A DNA stretch of 64,000 bases. Origin: Primulina eburnea. Its lineage: Eukaryota > Streptophyta > Magnoliopsida > Lamiales > Gesneriaceae. The DNA is taken from the NCBI RefSeq assembly GCF_022965805.1, contig NC_133104.1, positions 19,701,071 through 19,765,070 of the forward strand, given 5' to 3'. The notes beneath the pieces were generated by a model. That model was not told the origin of the DNA. It did no database searches and saw only the letters and a list, made by a program, of their open reading frames with translations. Below are positions 11,625 to 21,767 of this stretch, piece by piece (positions within the stretch are counted from its first letter, which is position 1; every line of letters starts with the position of its first letter). The position numbers and the translations under genes were made by a program.

Positions 11625-13086
11625 GATTGCCTCGAATTCTTCTTATTTCAGCAGCAAGGATCGAGGTTTCTGAGGAGGAAAGGCTTTCAAATTTCTCCTT
11701 CACTTATAATGGTGATTTTGTAAGATTTAGTAACCCAAATTGAAATCCGACTTCGGTTTTGAGCTCCTCTCGGTATTGACTACAAAGTGACGTAAGTTTT
11801 CTTTGATTCCAGCATGTTTTGAAATATATGGATTGGGGAAATTATGAATTACACTAGATTATGTGTTCTTGTTAAGTTGAGGATTGTAGAATCGAAACCG
11901 GATTGAAAAACGGATGTCATATGCTATTTTAATGGAATTTTAGTTATATACTTGAGTTATGCGCGGATTTGGGAGAGTATAATGTATTTATGAGATCGAT
12001 TGTTGATTCTTGAAATGGGATATTGGTCTATGTTAAGATTTGGATTGATCGGTATCGAGAATTACGTCGTTATGCCGTCAGATTTTATAGAGATCACGTA
12101 GTGACTTGGTTATGTGTTGATTTAGATAAAAGATTGATAGAGTGCATATCCACATTTCCATTTCAGATTCGTATTGACGACCGTGACAGCGATTCTACGA
12201 CGAAAGGTATAGTACATGTTTTGTTTGGGGAATCACGACTCAAATGAGATCACATTTGAGTTTCCCAACCAAAATCACACACTTGTTTTATTGTTTATAC
12301 CTTGATATGATTATGATTGTTATAGAACTTGTATGCAGATCGTGCTATGCTTTGTTTACAGATCATGTAGCATTGCATTATGCTTGTTTACAGATTTTGT
12401 ATTCATGCATTAAGATAGGGCAGTCTGGAGATCAGGCAGACTACTAGATGTTCGGCGATATCTCAGCTTAGGGGAAGATCACCGCCCCTTTGTAGACGTG
12501 GATACAGATCAGGCCGAAGTCTAGGAATAAGACGTACAGCACCTCGATTGGTAGGGTAGGTGACAGCCAGTGACGTCTTATTCACAACGGGATCCCTAGA
12601 GTTTTAGTCGAGTCGCATCTAGACATGATTAGGCTCGCATTGCATGATTATATATGAATGACATTCATATTAGCATGTTTCATGTTTTAGATTGTTATAT
12701 GCATGTTACATGTTTATACTGGGATTTGTTCTCACCGGTTTTCCGGCTGTTGTTATGTCTGTATGTGTGCATAACAACAGGTGGGGCAGGATCTGGGTCA
12801 CGACAGAGATGAGCGATGGACATAGCGTGGTGATCACGGGCCTAGCAGATGGACTAGTAGAGTACTTTTATCTTGTACTGTATTTCACTACAAGTTACAG
12901 AGGATGGATTAAAACAAGAAATGTTGTATCCTATGTTTGTATATTACGTTTGCATGTTGTAAAATAAATAAAGAACTGATGTTGTTTAGTTACATTTGAG
13001 TAATGTAAAAAGCAAAAATTTGACCCACTTATATATTATTGATCCATTTAATCCCAAGAAAAAGAATTAGAGCCCGGGTCCCCACA

Positions 13087-13747
13087 TAGATTTTCTAAGA
13101 TGGCACATTTTATAGCTTGTCCTAAAAGCGATGATGCTTCAAACATTGCGGATTTGTTCTTTAGAGAAGTCGTTAGGTTGCATGGCATGCCTAGGACTAT
13201 TGATTCTGGTCGCAATGTTAAATTTTTGAGTTACTTTTGGAAGACTTTATGGGCTAAACTTGACACAAAATTGTTGTTTTCTACTACTTGTCATCCTCAA
13301 ACGGATGGACAAACTGAAGTTGTCAATATAACTTTGGGAACACTTTTGCGTGCTATTCTTAAAAAGAACTTGGATTGACATTTCTATGGACTTTATTTTG
13401 GGGTTGTTGTGGATAGATTCTCTAAGATGGCACATTTTATAGCTTGTCATAAAACCGATGATGCTTCAAACATTGCGGATTTGTTGTTTAGAGAAGTCTC
13501 TAGGTTGCATGGCATGCCTAGGACTATTGTTTCTCGTCGCAATGTTAAATTTTTGAGTTACTTTTGGAATAATTTATGGGCTAAACTTGGCAGAAAATTG
13601 TTGTTTTCTACTACTTGTCATCCTCAAACGGATGGACAAACTGAAGTTGTCAATATAACTTTGAGAACACTTTTGTGTGCTATTCTTAAAAAGAACTTGG
13701 ATTGACATTTCTATGGACTTTATTTTGGGGTTGTTGTGGATAGATTC
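13087..13747 (+). repeat. Integrase-core array, block 2
   Basis: Continuation of the array between insertions F2 and A: the rest of a b' unit to 13376, a complete 327-bp e unit (13377-13703), and the first 44 bp of another e unit that resumes at 21768 after element A. Confidence 0.92.
13743..13747. other. Target-site duplication of element A (left copy)
   Basis: GATTC is repeated at 21768-21772. The interrupted e unit is 332 bp once A is removed, 5 bp longer than intact 327-bp units, confirming a 5-bp duplication. Confidence 0.9.
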
Positions 13748-15342
13748 TGTGGGGACCCGGGCTCTAACTCAATTCCTTTGGGATTTAATTGGATCTTTGC
13801 TAGAAGTGTGGGTCAAAAATTTGCTTTTAACATTAATTCAAATGTCTAATTAAAGCATATCATGTCTTTATATTAAATAACAACATAATGTAAATACATG
13901 TCTGTTTTATACAATCATACACTAGTGTTTAAGAGTTTCGGTACAAGTCTAGTACAAACAACTAGTAAGCTGCAACGCCCGAGATCACCACGCTATCAAC
14001 AATCTCTCATCTTCCTCGTGACCCAGATCCTGCCCCACCTGTTGCCATGCACACATACAGACACGACAACAGCCGGATAACTCCGGTGAGAACATATCCC
14101 AGTATAAAACATGGATGCATGCAATGTAATAATCATATACAAAAGCATAGCATATATCAAGTAACATGAATGATAATCTAAACATGTAGAAGAATACAAA
14201 TCTGTATTCAACATTTAAATCTTGACTCTACTCATTTCTAATCTAGGGATCCCGGTGTGAATAAGACGGTCTGTCACCTACCCAACCACTCGGGGCAACG
14301 GTACGTCTTATTCCTAGACTTCGGTCAACTCTGTATCGAATGTCTACACGTAGAGAAACTCGGCAACTACGCGACGATACACCGAACGTCTAGTCTGACA
14401 CATCTGTCAGTCTCGCCTATCTCAGGACTCGAATACAATCAATAAACAAGATATTACATAATCAAATGTAATAACAATCGAGTATGTGATTTAGGGAAAC
14501 TCGTATCAAATCTGAATCGATTTGTGCAATCCCAAGGCCACATGAATTATACCTTTGTCGTCCCGGTCTGAGGAAGACGATGACCTGTACTCAAATCTGT
14601 CCATATCCAATCTGAAAAGACAATATCGAATACACTGTATCAATGAATAATTCAATTCACAATCTGTTCTGATCAATACATAACTCAGTACATAATCTGA
14701 TCAAAGTCTGAACAATGAACAATCTGATTCATATCGACGAATATCACGATGAAATCTAAATCATAACTGAATCTGATACATCTGACTCAACTGATGTTTT
14801 AACGGTACAATAATACAGTCTTGATAACTCCGTCAATCTCAATATCATAGATATCATAACAAATTCCTACTCAGAGAACACTGACTTTCAGAATACAAAC
14901 ATGCGGTATAATTTCTTTGATCTGACTTCACCTATATACTGAATAATCTATTCAGACTACATAAGAATAATAAATTCTCAGTTCTTGAATCAAGAACAAT
15001 ACCGTTCTAGTTTTTCATCTCCGTCAATATCTTCTGAAATTCATAACAATTGTATAAACAGTCTGTTCTAAAATCTGACCTCGTTTATACAATGTCTACG
15101 GTAGTAGAAACACTATATCTGAATCATATTCAGTCCTGACAACATCATATTTATAAAACATCTCAAAACGTAATAAAGCTTACGTCCAGTTGTAGCTCGT
15201 GTCGAGAGGAACACGCTGCTGCGTTCAGATTCGAATTCTGATACCCGGATTCTTCGAAATCACCAATCGAAAAGGCGTACGGATTTTCCTCTTCAAAATC
15301 TCGACCCTTTTCTGAAATTCTGATGAATTCACGTGTCAACCT

Positions 15343-15353
15343 CTATATATATA
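15343..15353 (-). promoter_or_regulatory. Putative TATA box of A 3' LTR
   Basis: A TATATATATA run lies, in sense orientation, about 50 bp downstream of the GC-rich repeat cluster. The counterpart in the other LTR is 21300-21310. Confidence 0.45.
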
Positions 15354-15402
15354 CTGCATGCAAAGTCTGAAACATGGCATCATTTCGCATGCAACACGCA
15401 TG

Positions 15403-15604
15403 ACCGCGGGTGCGGTAGCTCAGGAGCGCGGGTGCGCTGTGCTCACGGCGAGTTCATCCAAAAATGTAGCACCTAGACCGCGGGTGCGGTCTCACCCTGC
15501 GGGCGCGGTCTTGCTAACACTGCGGGTGCGGTGTCTGTTCGCACAAAACTCATTTTTCTATCTTTACACCGCGGGTGCGGTGATGTTAATACCGCAGGTG
15601 CGGT
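15403..15604 (-). repeat. ACCGCACCCGCGGT motif cluster in A 3' LTR
   Basis: About seven copies of ACCGCACCCGCGGT or one- to two-base variants on the sense strand, between the LTR start and the TATA run. The same motif, in the same orientation relative to transcription, occurs in LTRs B, D1 and D2. Confidence 0.85.
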
Positions 15605-15787
15605 CTTGTCTCGGCCATGCTTACTCAAACTCACATTTTTCATGTCATGCATAATCCTCTTCAACACCTGGTTTCTCCAGTCTTTTCTTCCCTCATTGCA
15701 TGACATGCATTCTCATATCTTCCAAATCTCTCGATAATGAAGATTGATAATCTTGATTTATCAATTCAATAATTCTCGGGCATTACA

Positions 15788-15801
15788 TTTCTCCCCCTCT
15801 T
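15788..15801 (-). other. Polypurine tract of element A
   Basis: On the minus strand AAGAGGGGGAGAAA directly abuts the TGTAATG start of the 3' LTR, the expected plus-strand DNA primer site. Element B has a matching tract at 58377-58390. Confidence 0.85.
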
Positions 15802-15802
15802 A

Positions 15803-18359
15803 GATCTGAGTTCGTCCCCGAACTCATAAACCATCACTTCGGAGATAACAAAGGAAATGCATACCAGAGTTAAATCAAAACTCAAATGTCTGATTCCGGT
15901 CTGGAATAAGAATTTACTAAGTATAAGGTCATAATACTTCTCCAATTCTTTCTGCTAGAATCAATCTCGCATTACTGGGTATACAGCATCCGTATATATC
16001 GATCTATAGCTCACGACATATCAGTACTATCAGCTATTATCAAATCTGTTTATCTCAAGCAAAGACATATATAATCTTTAGTCTCAATTACCAATCATCA
16101 TCATTCGCCGTTGGTTGCTTTAGTCTGTCCATTCTGAACTACATTCATTCTGTTCTGCTTTCTCTGTAAAAGAATTCTGTAGTATTCACTGTATAATATC
16201 TTGTCTATAGCTATCTCATTACCCATCTGATAATCTGAGAGTTATAATTATACCATAATTCATATAATGACAATATGAACTATCATCTAGTGCTAACATC
16301 CAGCACTTCAGTTCTCTGAATATCTTCCAATATCTGGATAGTATACTCTGACTGTCTGTCAATCTGTAAATACTCTGCAAAATAACTTATGGTATGATCT
16401 GTTATAATTGCTATCTCAATCAAAATCACCATCTGCTATAATCTAGTCACTCTGACTATGTTCTGACAACAATCTGTGTCATTTGGTTCTGTTTGTACGT
16501 TATCTGGTACAAACTAATAGATATAGATTGAGCAATCTGTCAATCATAATCATATCATCTTACCATCTGAAGAAAATGGCGGTAATGTCATTACTAAAGC
16601 CATAGAAAGGTACTCCCATTTCCATTCAGAAGTATACAATTTCTGTAATAATTCTTCTGATTTCTGTCTTTCTATCTCTTCTGTTAGCGATTTCGACATA
16701 TCAGTACAATTTCTGCCAACATTTTTGCACAAATTCTGTCACGACTGATCTAATCTGTCTATATCATACCTGTCTGTTCAGATCTCATACATTCTCAATC
16801 AGCAAAATGAACACTGAATCCACTACAATGCATTTCTGACACTATCTGAAATTTCAGATTTCAAACTATTCGGTATAAACAAATCAGTTAATAATGAAAT
16901 TTAAGAAAAATACCTACCTGGAATTCGGCTCTGATTATAATTATCAACTCTGTTATACAATTCTGAAACATTCTGATATTATATCACAATCAGTCTAATA
17001 CAAAATCCTAAATCACATATCTGTTTTTCTGACCGATACTCTGCTCTGATTATCGCAATACTGTTCTGACCACTCTGATCACGTTTCTGAACTGCTGAAA
17101 TTCTCGAATTCATTTCTGATACAAGCTGAACTGTATATACTCTCAACGGTTCATAAAATCTGTATCAATACTGATTCAAAATCACCATACTCTATACTAA
17201 TCTAGTAAATATATAGGATTGTAAGTTCTAACAATACTATCGTTTCTGGCAAATCAATCAAATCTTCATGCCATTCTGATCAACTGCTATATATCATCTG
17301 CAAGTATAATATGCTCCCCAAACAATACAATTTGTATAAAATACTGATCTAGAAGCAATCATTCTCGAGCAGTTCAAAACACAATCATATCAGATAATCT
17401 GTCAACTCATAGAATATCAGTCTCTGACAATTCTGACATTTCCGATTTCCTGATTTTTCTGATATCGGTATCTGATCAGTCACTGATCATAATATCAACT
17501 GTCTCAAAATCAATCAGTATACTAACATCAGATATCATCTATTCTGAATACAATATGTTTCAAACAAAATACATATCTGAACAATTTCTGTATACAATCA
17601 TTATAGTTCTCAGAATATTCAATACAATCTTCAGATATTCTCTTCAATCAATCAAATGCTAGAAGTATATCAAAATCTCACAGATATAACAAGCATAAAA
17701 TCATCAGAACATCTCTGAATATACTGAAACATACCCAAGAGAAACACTAAATCAGATGTAACTCCTGGTTGGTACTCTTCTACTGATCTTACAATTCACT
17801 CTGTATCATTCTGGTCATTCCATATCATTCTGTACTGAATTCTAACATACAATCAATGTCTGATCTCAATTCAATTCTGAACTCTATCTTTCTGATATAG
17901 CACACAAATCTGAAATCTTATCTAGGCAAACATCAGCCAACTCATACATCATTGACATATCTGTCAATGTTAGGCTCGATTTCAGTAGGTCTACTGAATA
18001 TATAGGGATGCAATCTGCTCCTTTCTGTATTAATCGAGTCATTTACAATACAGACATCAAATGAATTCTAAATTTAGGATCCTTATCGTGGTATCTCCAC
18101 TGATCAGTCATCTCTGATCCGACTTTTACCAATTCTGGAAAATTCTACAATATATCTGTACTTGTTTATCCTATACATATCAATAATGCGTTCAAATCAG
18201 AATACACAAGTATGTCATAATCTATCTCTATTTCAGTCTCATCTTACTGTAGTATACAATATATACAGAAATCTCTGATATCAACACTTCCTCAACAAGC
18301 AAGGACATCAATACTACAGTACATACAAACCCAATAGATACAGCATATTTCCATGCAAC
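15803..18359 (-). pseudogene. Decayed pol region of element A
   Basis: No long ORF survives, but fragments are recognisable. At 17950-18045 a stretch aligns with the protease-RT spacer of element B (shared QKGAD followed by IY.VD). At 16550-16732 a 60-codon frame carries SEWKWEYLSMALV, matching the H2C2-to-integrase junction of B ([13 protein letters not shown]), with the first catalytic Asp replaced by Ala. The rest is AT-rich and conspicuously full of the words TCTGA and CTGAT. Its length (~2.5 kb) is well below a full pol, so parts are deleted as well as mutated. Confidence 0.75.
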
Positions 18360-19328
18360 TTAGTCAAAGATATTCTTAACAATTGCATTAGTATATTTCA
18401 ATACATATGCAATAGAATCATAAAGAATAGTACCTATTGTAAATTCTGGATCTGTGGTTTCAAGTGAACTCTGTTCCCTACGATCTTCGGGAACGCTTCT
18501 GGGACAGACTTTAGCAAAGTGTCCCGGCTGTCCACAAATATTGCATCTACCAATCACTCCCTGGCATTGCTCGGTGAAATGTCTCCCTCCGCAACTCCTG
18601 CAATACACTCCAGTATAGCTCGGACTAGAACTACTAGAACTCGAGGAACCACTTCCTAACTTCTTGAATGGCTTCTTCTGAGCCTTCAGCAAATCTTGCT
18701 TCCCACTCGTACTGCCGTGATCATATCGAAGAGGGGATTGTTGTGCCTGAAGTGGCTTCACACACAACCTTGTCAATTGTCTAATCAGACTCGCCTCAGC
18801 TCTCTTTGCTCTACTCAGGATGTCAGCAAAATGGTAAGGTCGTTGCAAATTCATAAATGCAACTACCTCTGAATTCAGTCCTCTGATGAACTGATTCACT
18901 ACAACTTCATCATTTCCAGCTATCTGAGGGGCAAAACGCAGTAGAATCGAGAATTTAGCAGCATATTGGTCAATATTCAGCTGCCCTTGGCTCAAATTCT
19001 CAAACTCTGCTTTCTTGTCCTCTCGGTACGAGACTGGGAAAAATCTTCGATAAAATTCAGTTCCGAATATTTCCCACGAAATCACTGTACCTCTCTGTTC
19101 CCACATTCTTTTACTGGTAATCCACCAACTCCTGGCGGCTTCTCGTAACTGATAAGGCACCATTTTAACCCTCTGTTCATCTGTACAATCAAGCAAATCA
19201 AACAAGATTTCTATCTCATCAAACCAGTTCTGACAATCTTCAGATGTCTCAGTACCACTCAGAATCGGCGGCTGTAATAACTCAAACTCTTTCATCTTTT
19301 CTTCTAACTGAGCTTCTGATACATCCAT
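18360..19328 (-). CDS. gag: Gag polyprotein of element A (322 codons)
   Basis: Open frame from an ATG at 19326-19328 to a stop at 18360. The first ~190 residues resemble a Ty3/gypsy Gag capsid domain (WF.E.E.LF, ARSWW, FYRRFFP, NID.Y..KF). Two cysteine motifs follow, CRSCGGRHFTEQC (about residues 243-255) and the CCHC knuckle CNICGQPGHFAKVC (about 262-275), which would bind element RNA during packaging into cytoplasmic particles. The last ~25 residues look like a degraded protease start (TILYDSIAYVL). Upstream, the frame is open, but the codon matching B's gag ATG (63009-63011) is ATA here, so the start may have shifted to this downstream ATG. It is closely related to gag of B. Confidence 0.85.
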   Translation of the reverse strand: MDVSEAQLEEKMKEFELLQPPILSGTETSEDCQNWFDEIEILFDLLDCTDEQRVKMVPYQLREAARSWWITSKRMWEQRGTVISWEIFGTEFYRRFFPVSYREDKKAEFENLSQGQLNIDQYAAKFSILLRFAPQIAGNDEVVVNQFIRGLNSEVVAFMNLQRPYHFADILSRAKRAEASLIRQLTRLCVKPLQAQQSPLRYDHGSTSGKQDLLKAQKKPFKKLGSGSSSSSSSSPSYTGVYCRSCGGRHFTEQCQGVIGRCNICGQPGHFAKVCPRSVPEDRREQSSLETTDPEFTIGTILYDSIAYVLKYTNAIVKNIFD

Positions 19329-19686
19329 CTGTTCAGACGAAGTGCTACCCCTTTCTGGAAATCTCCGAGGCGGTATATCTGAATATCAAACAGATTAGTA
19401 CCCAATCTATACTGTCTCAGCCCTCCTCTGATCATATACCTCTGATCCAGACTCAATTCTGATTCAGGCTTGGTAATTACATGCTGTAATCAACTCAGAT
19501 AACAAACGACATGTAATAGGAAAAGCAATAAATCATGCTAGCACACACAATGTTATTCAACATTGAAACAAATCTCATGCTAGCAATCATATGCAAGGAA
19601 GACAATTCAATCTACCCCGCTCATTCTCTACTATCTCATTCTAAAAGATCTATCAATTCTGACTATCTCAATCTAAAGGATCTATC

Positions 19687-19698
19687 GCTCTGATACCA
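19687..19698 (-). other. Primer-binding site of element A (tRNA-iMet type)
   Basis: The minus strand reads TGGTATCAGAGC five bases after the 5' LTR end at 19704, the usual complement to the 3' end of initiator tRNA-Met used to start reverse transcription. Confidence 0.92.
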
Positions 19699-19703
19699 CC
19701 TGT

Positions 19704-21767
19704 TGTGGGGACCCGGGCTCTAACTCAATTCTTTTGGGATTTAATTGGATCTTTGCTAGAAAGTGTGGGTCAAAAATTTGCTTTTAACATTAATTCAAAT
19801 GTCTAATTAAAGCATATCATGTCTTTATATTAAATAACAACATAATGTAAATACATGTCTGTTTTATACAATCATACACTAGTGTTTAAGAATTTCGGTA
19901 CAAGTCTACTACAAACAACTAGTAAGCTGCAACGCCCGAGATCACCACGCTATCAACAATCTCTCATCTTCCTCGTGACCCAGATCCTGCCCCACCTGTT
20001 TCCATGCACACATACAGACACGACAACAGCCGGATAACTTCGGTGAGAACATATCCCAGTATAAAACATGGATGCATGCAATGTAATAATCATATACAAA
20101 AGCATAGCATATATCAAGTAACATGAATGATAATCTAAACATGTAGAAGAATACAAATCTGTATTCAACATTTAAATCTTGACTCTACTCATTTCTAATC
20201 TAGGGATCCCGGTGTGAATAAGACGGTCTGTCACCTACCCAACCACTCGGGGCAACGGTAAGTCTTATTCCTAGACTTCGGTCAACTCTGTATCGAATGT
20301 CTACACGTAGAGAAACTCGGCAACTACGCGACGATACACCGAACGTCTAGTCTGACACATCTGTCAGTCTCGCCTATCTCAGGACTCGAATACAATCAAT
20401 AAACAAGATATTACATAATCAAATGTAATAACAATCGAGTATGTGATTTAGGGAAACTCGTATCAAATCTGAATCGAGTTGTGCAATCCCAAGACCACAT
20501 GAATTATACCTTTGTCGTCCCGGTCTGAGGAAGACGATGACCTCTACTCAAATCTGTCCATATCCAATCATAAAAGACAATATCGAATACACTGTATCAA
20601 TGAATAATTCAATTCACAATCTGTTCTGATCAATACATAACTCAGTACATAATCTGATCAAAGTCTGAACAATGAACAATCTGATTCATATCGACGAATA
20701 TCACGATGAAATCTAAATCATAACTGAATCTGATACATCTGACTCAACTGATGTTTTAACGGTACAATAATACAGTCTTGATAACTCCGTCAATCTCAAT
20801 ATCATAGATATCATAACAAATTCCTACTCAGAGAACACTGACTTTCAGAATACAAACATGCGGTATAATTTCTTTGATCTGACTTCACCTATATACTGAA
20901 TAATCTATTCAGACTACATAAGAATAATCAATTCTCAGTTCTTGAATCAAGAACAATACCGTTCTAGTGTTTCATCTCCGTCAATATCTTCTGAAATTCA
21001 TAACAATTGTATAAACAGTCTGTTCTTAAATCTGACCTCGTTTATACAATGTCTACGGTAGTAGAAACACCATATCTGAATCATATTCAGTCCTGACAAC
21101 ATCATATTTATAAAACATCTCAAAACGTAATAAAGCTTACGTCCAGTTGTAGCTCGTGTCGAGAGGAACACGCTGCTGCGTTCAGATTCGAATTCTGATA
21201 CCCGGATTCTTCGAAATCACCAATCGAAAAGGCGTACGGATTTTCCTCTTCAAAATCTCGACCCTTTTCTGAAATTCTGATGAATTCACGTGTCAACCTC
21301 TATATATATACTGCATGCACATTCTGAAACGTGGCATCATTTCGCATGCAACACGCATGACCGCGGGTGCGGTAGCTCAGGAGCGCGGGTGCGCTGTGCT
21401 CACGGCGAGTTCATCCAAAAATGTAGCACCTAGACCGCGGGTGCGGTCCTTACATGACCGCGGGTGCGGTCTCACCCTGCGGGGGCGGTCTTGCTAACAC
21501 CGCGGGTGCGGTGTCTGTTCGCACAAAACTCATTTTTCTATCTTTACACCGCGGGTGCGGTGATGTTAATACCGCAGGTGCGGTCTTGTCTCGGCCATGC
21601 TTACTCAAACTCACATTTTTCATGTCATGCATAATCCTCTTCAACACCTGGTTTCTCCAGTCTTTTCTTCCCTCATTGCATGACATGCATTCTCATATCT
21701 TCCAAATCTCTCGATAATGAAGATTGATAATCTTGATTTATCAATTCAATAATTCTTGGGCATTACA
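19704..21767 (-). repeat. Element A 5' LTR (2064 bp)
   Basis: Pairs with 13748-15787 and would contain the active promoter. It carries the TATA run at 21300-21310 and a GC-motif cluster at 21360-21584 with one more repeat than the 3' LTR. It is followed at 21768 by the second GATTC target copy and the rest of the broken array unit. Confidence 0.92.
21360..21584 (-). repeat. ACCGCACCCGCGGT motif cluster in A 5' LTR
   Basis: About eight copies on the sense strand, upstream of the TATA run at 21300-21310. The extra copy relative to 15403-15604 shows that the cluster changes copy number between the two LTRs of one element. Confidence 0.85.

Larger units (their letters stand above)
11156..13086 (+). 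mobile_element. F2: solo Ty3/gypsy LTR (1931 bp)
   Basis: It starts TGTAAGGCTC, ends GGGTCCCCACA and is embedded in an array unit of type b'. The two flanks (11078-11155 and 13087-13376) sum to 368 bp against 364 bp for the intact b' unit. The net duplication is therefore 4 bp (taga), or 5 bp (ataga) if the terminal A is assigned to the target. No primer site, coding region or polypurine tract accompanies it, so it is a solo LTR left by LTR-LTR recombination. ORFs within it (for example 12023-12247) match no family I recognise. Confidence 0.9.
13748..15787 (-). repeat. Element A 3' LTR (2040 bp)
   Basis: Pairs with 19704-21767. On the sense (minus) strand it starts TGTAATGCCC and ends GGGTCCCCACA. 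It differs from the other LTR by about 20 scattered substitutions seen by eye and by absence of one ~23-bp GC-motif repeat, making it the older-looking LTR pair among the complete elements. Confidence 0.92.
13748..21767 (-). mobile_element. Element A: non-autonomous Ty3/gypsy retrotransposon
   Basis: The complete minus-strand element is 8020 bp: 5' LTR 19704-21767, primer site 19687-19698, gag 18360-19328, decayed pol 15803-18359, polypurine tract about 15788-15801, 3' LTR 13748-15787. Both ends are TG...CA with a 5-bp TSD (gattc). The internal region (~3.9 kb) is too short for gag plus full pol, and no RT or integrase frame is open. Retained gag with lost pol suggests dependence on a partner. 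The gag is related to that of element B, which makes a B-like element a plausible helper, though this is inference. Confidence 0.92.

Noticed and set aside
12023..12967. ORFs of 67-91 codons in F2
   Set aside because: They sit inside a solo LTR whose ends are defined by the broken array unit, and translations look random.
15358..21717. ORFs spanning the GC-motif clusters in A LTRs
   Set aside because: Their open length comes from the stop-poor GC-rich repeats, and they occur on both strands at once.
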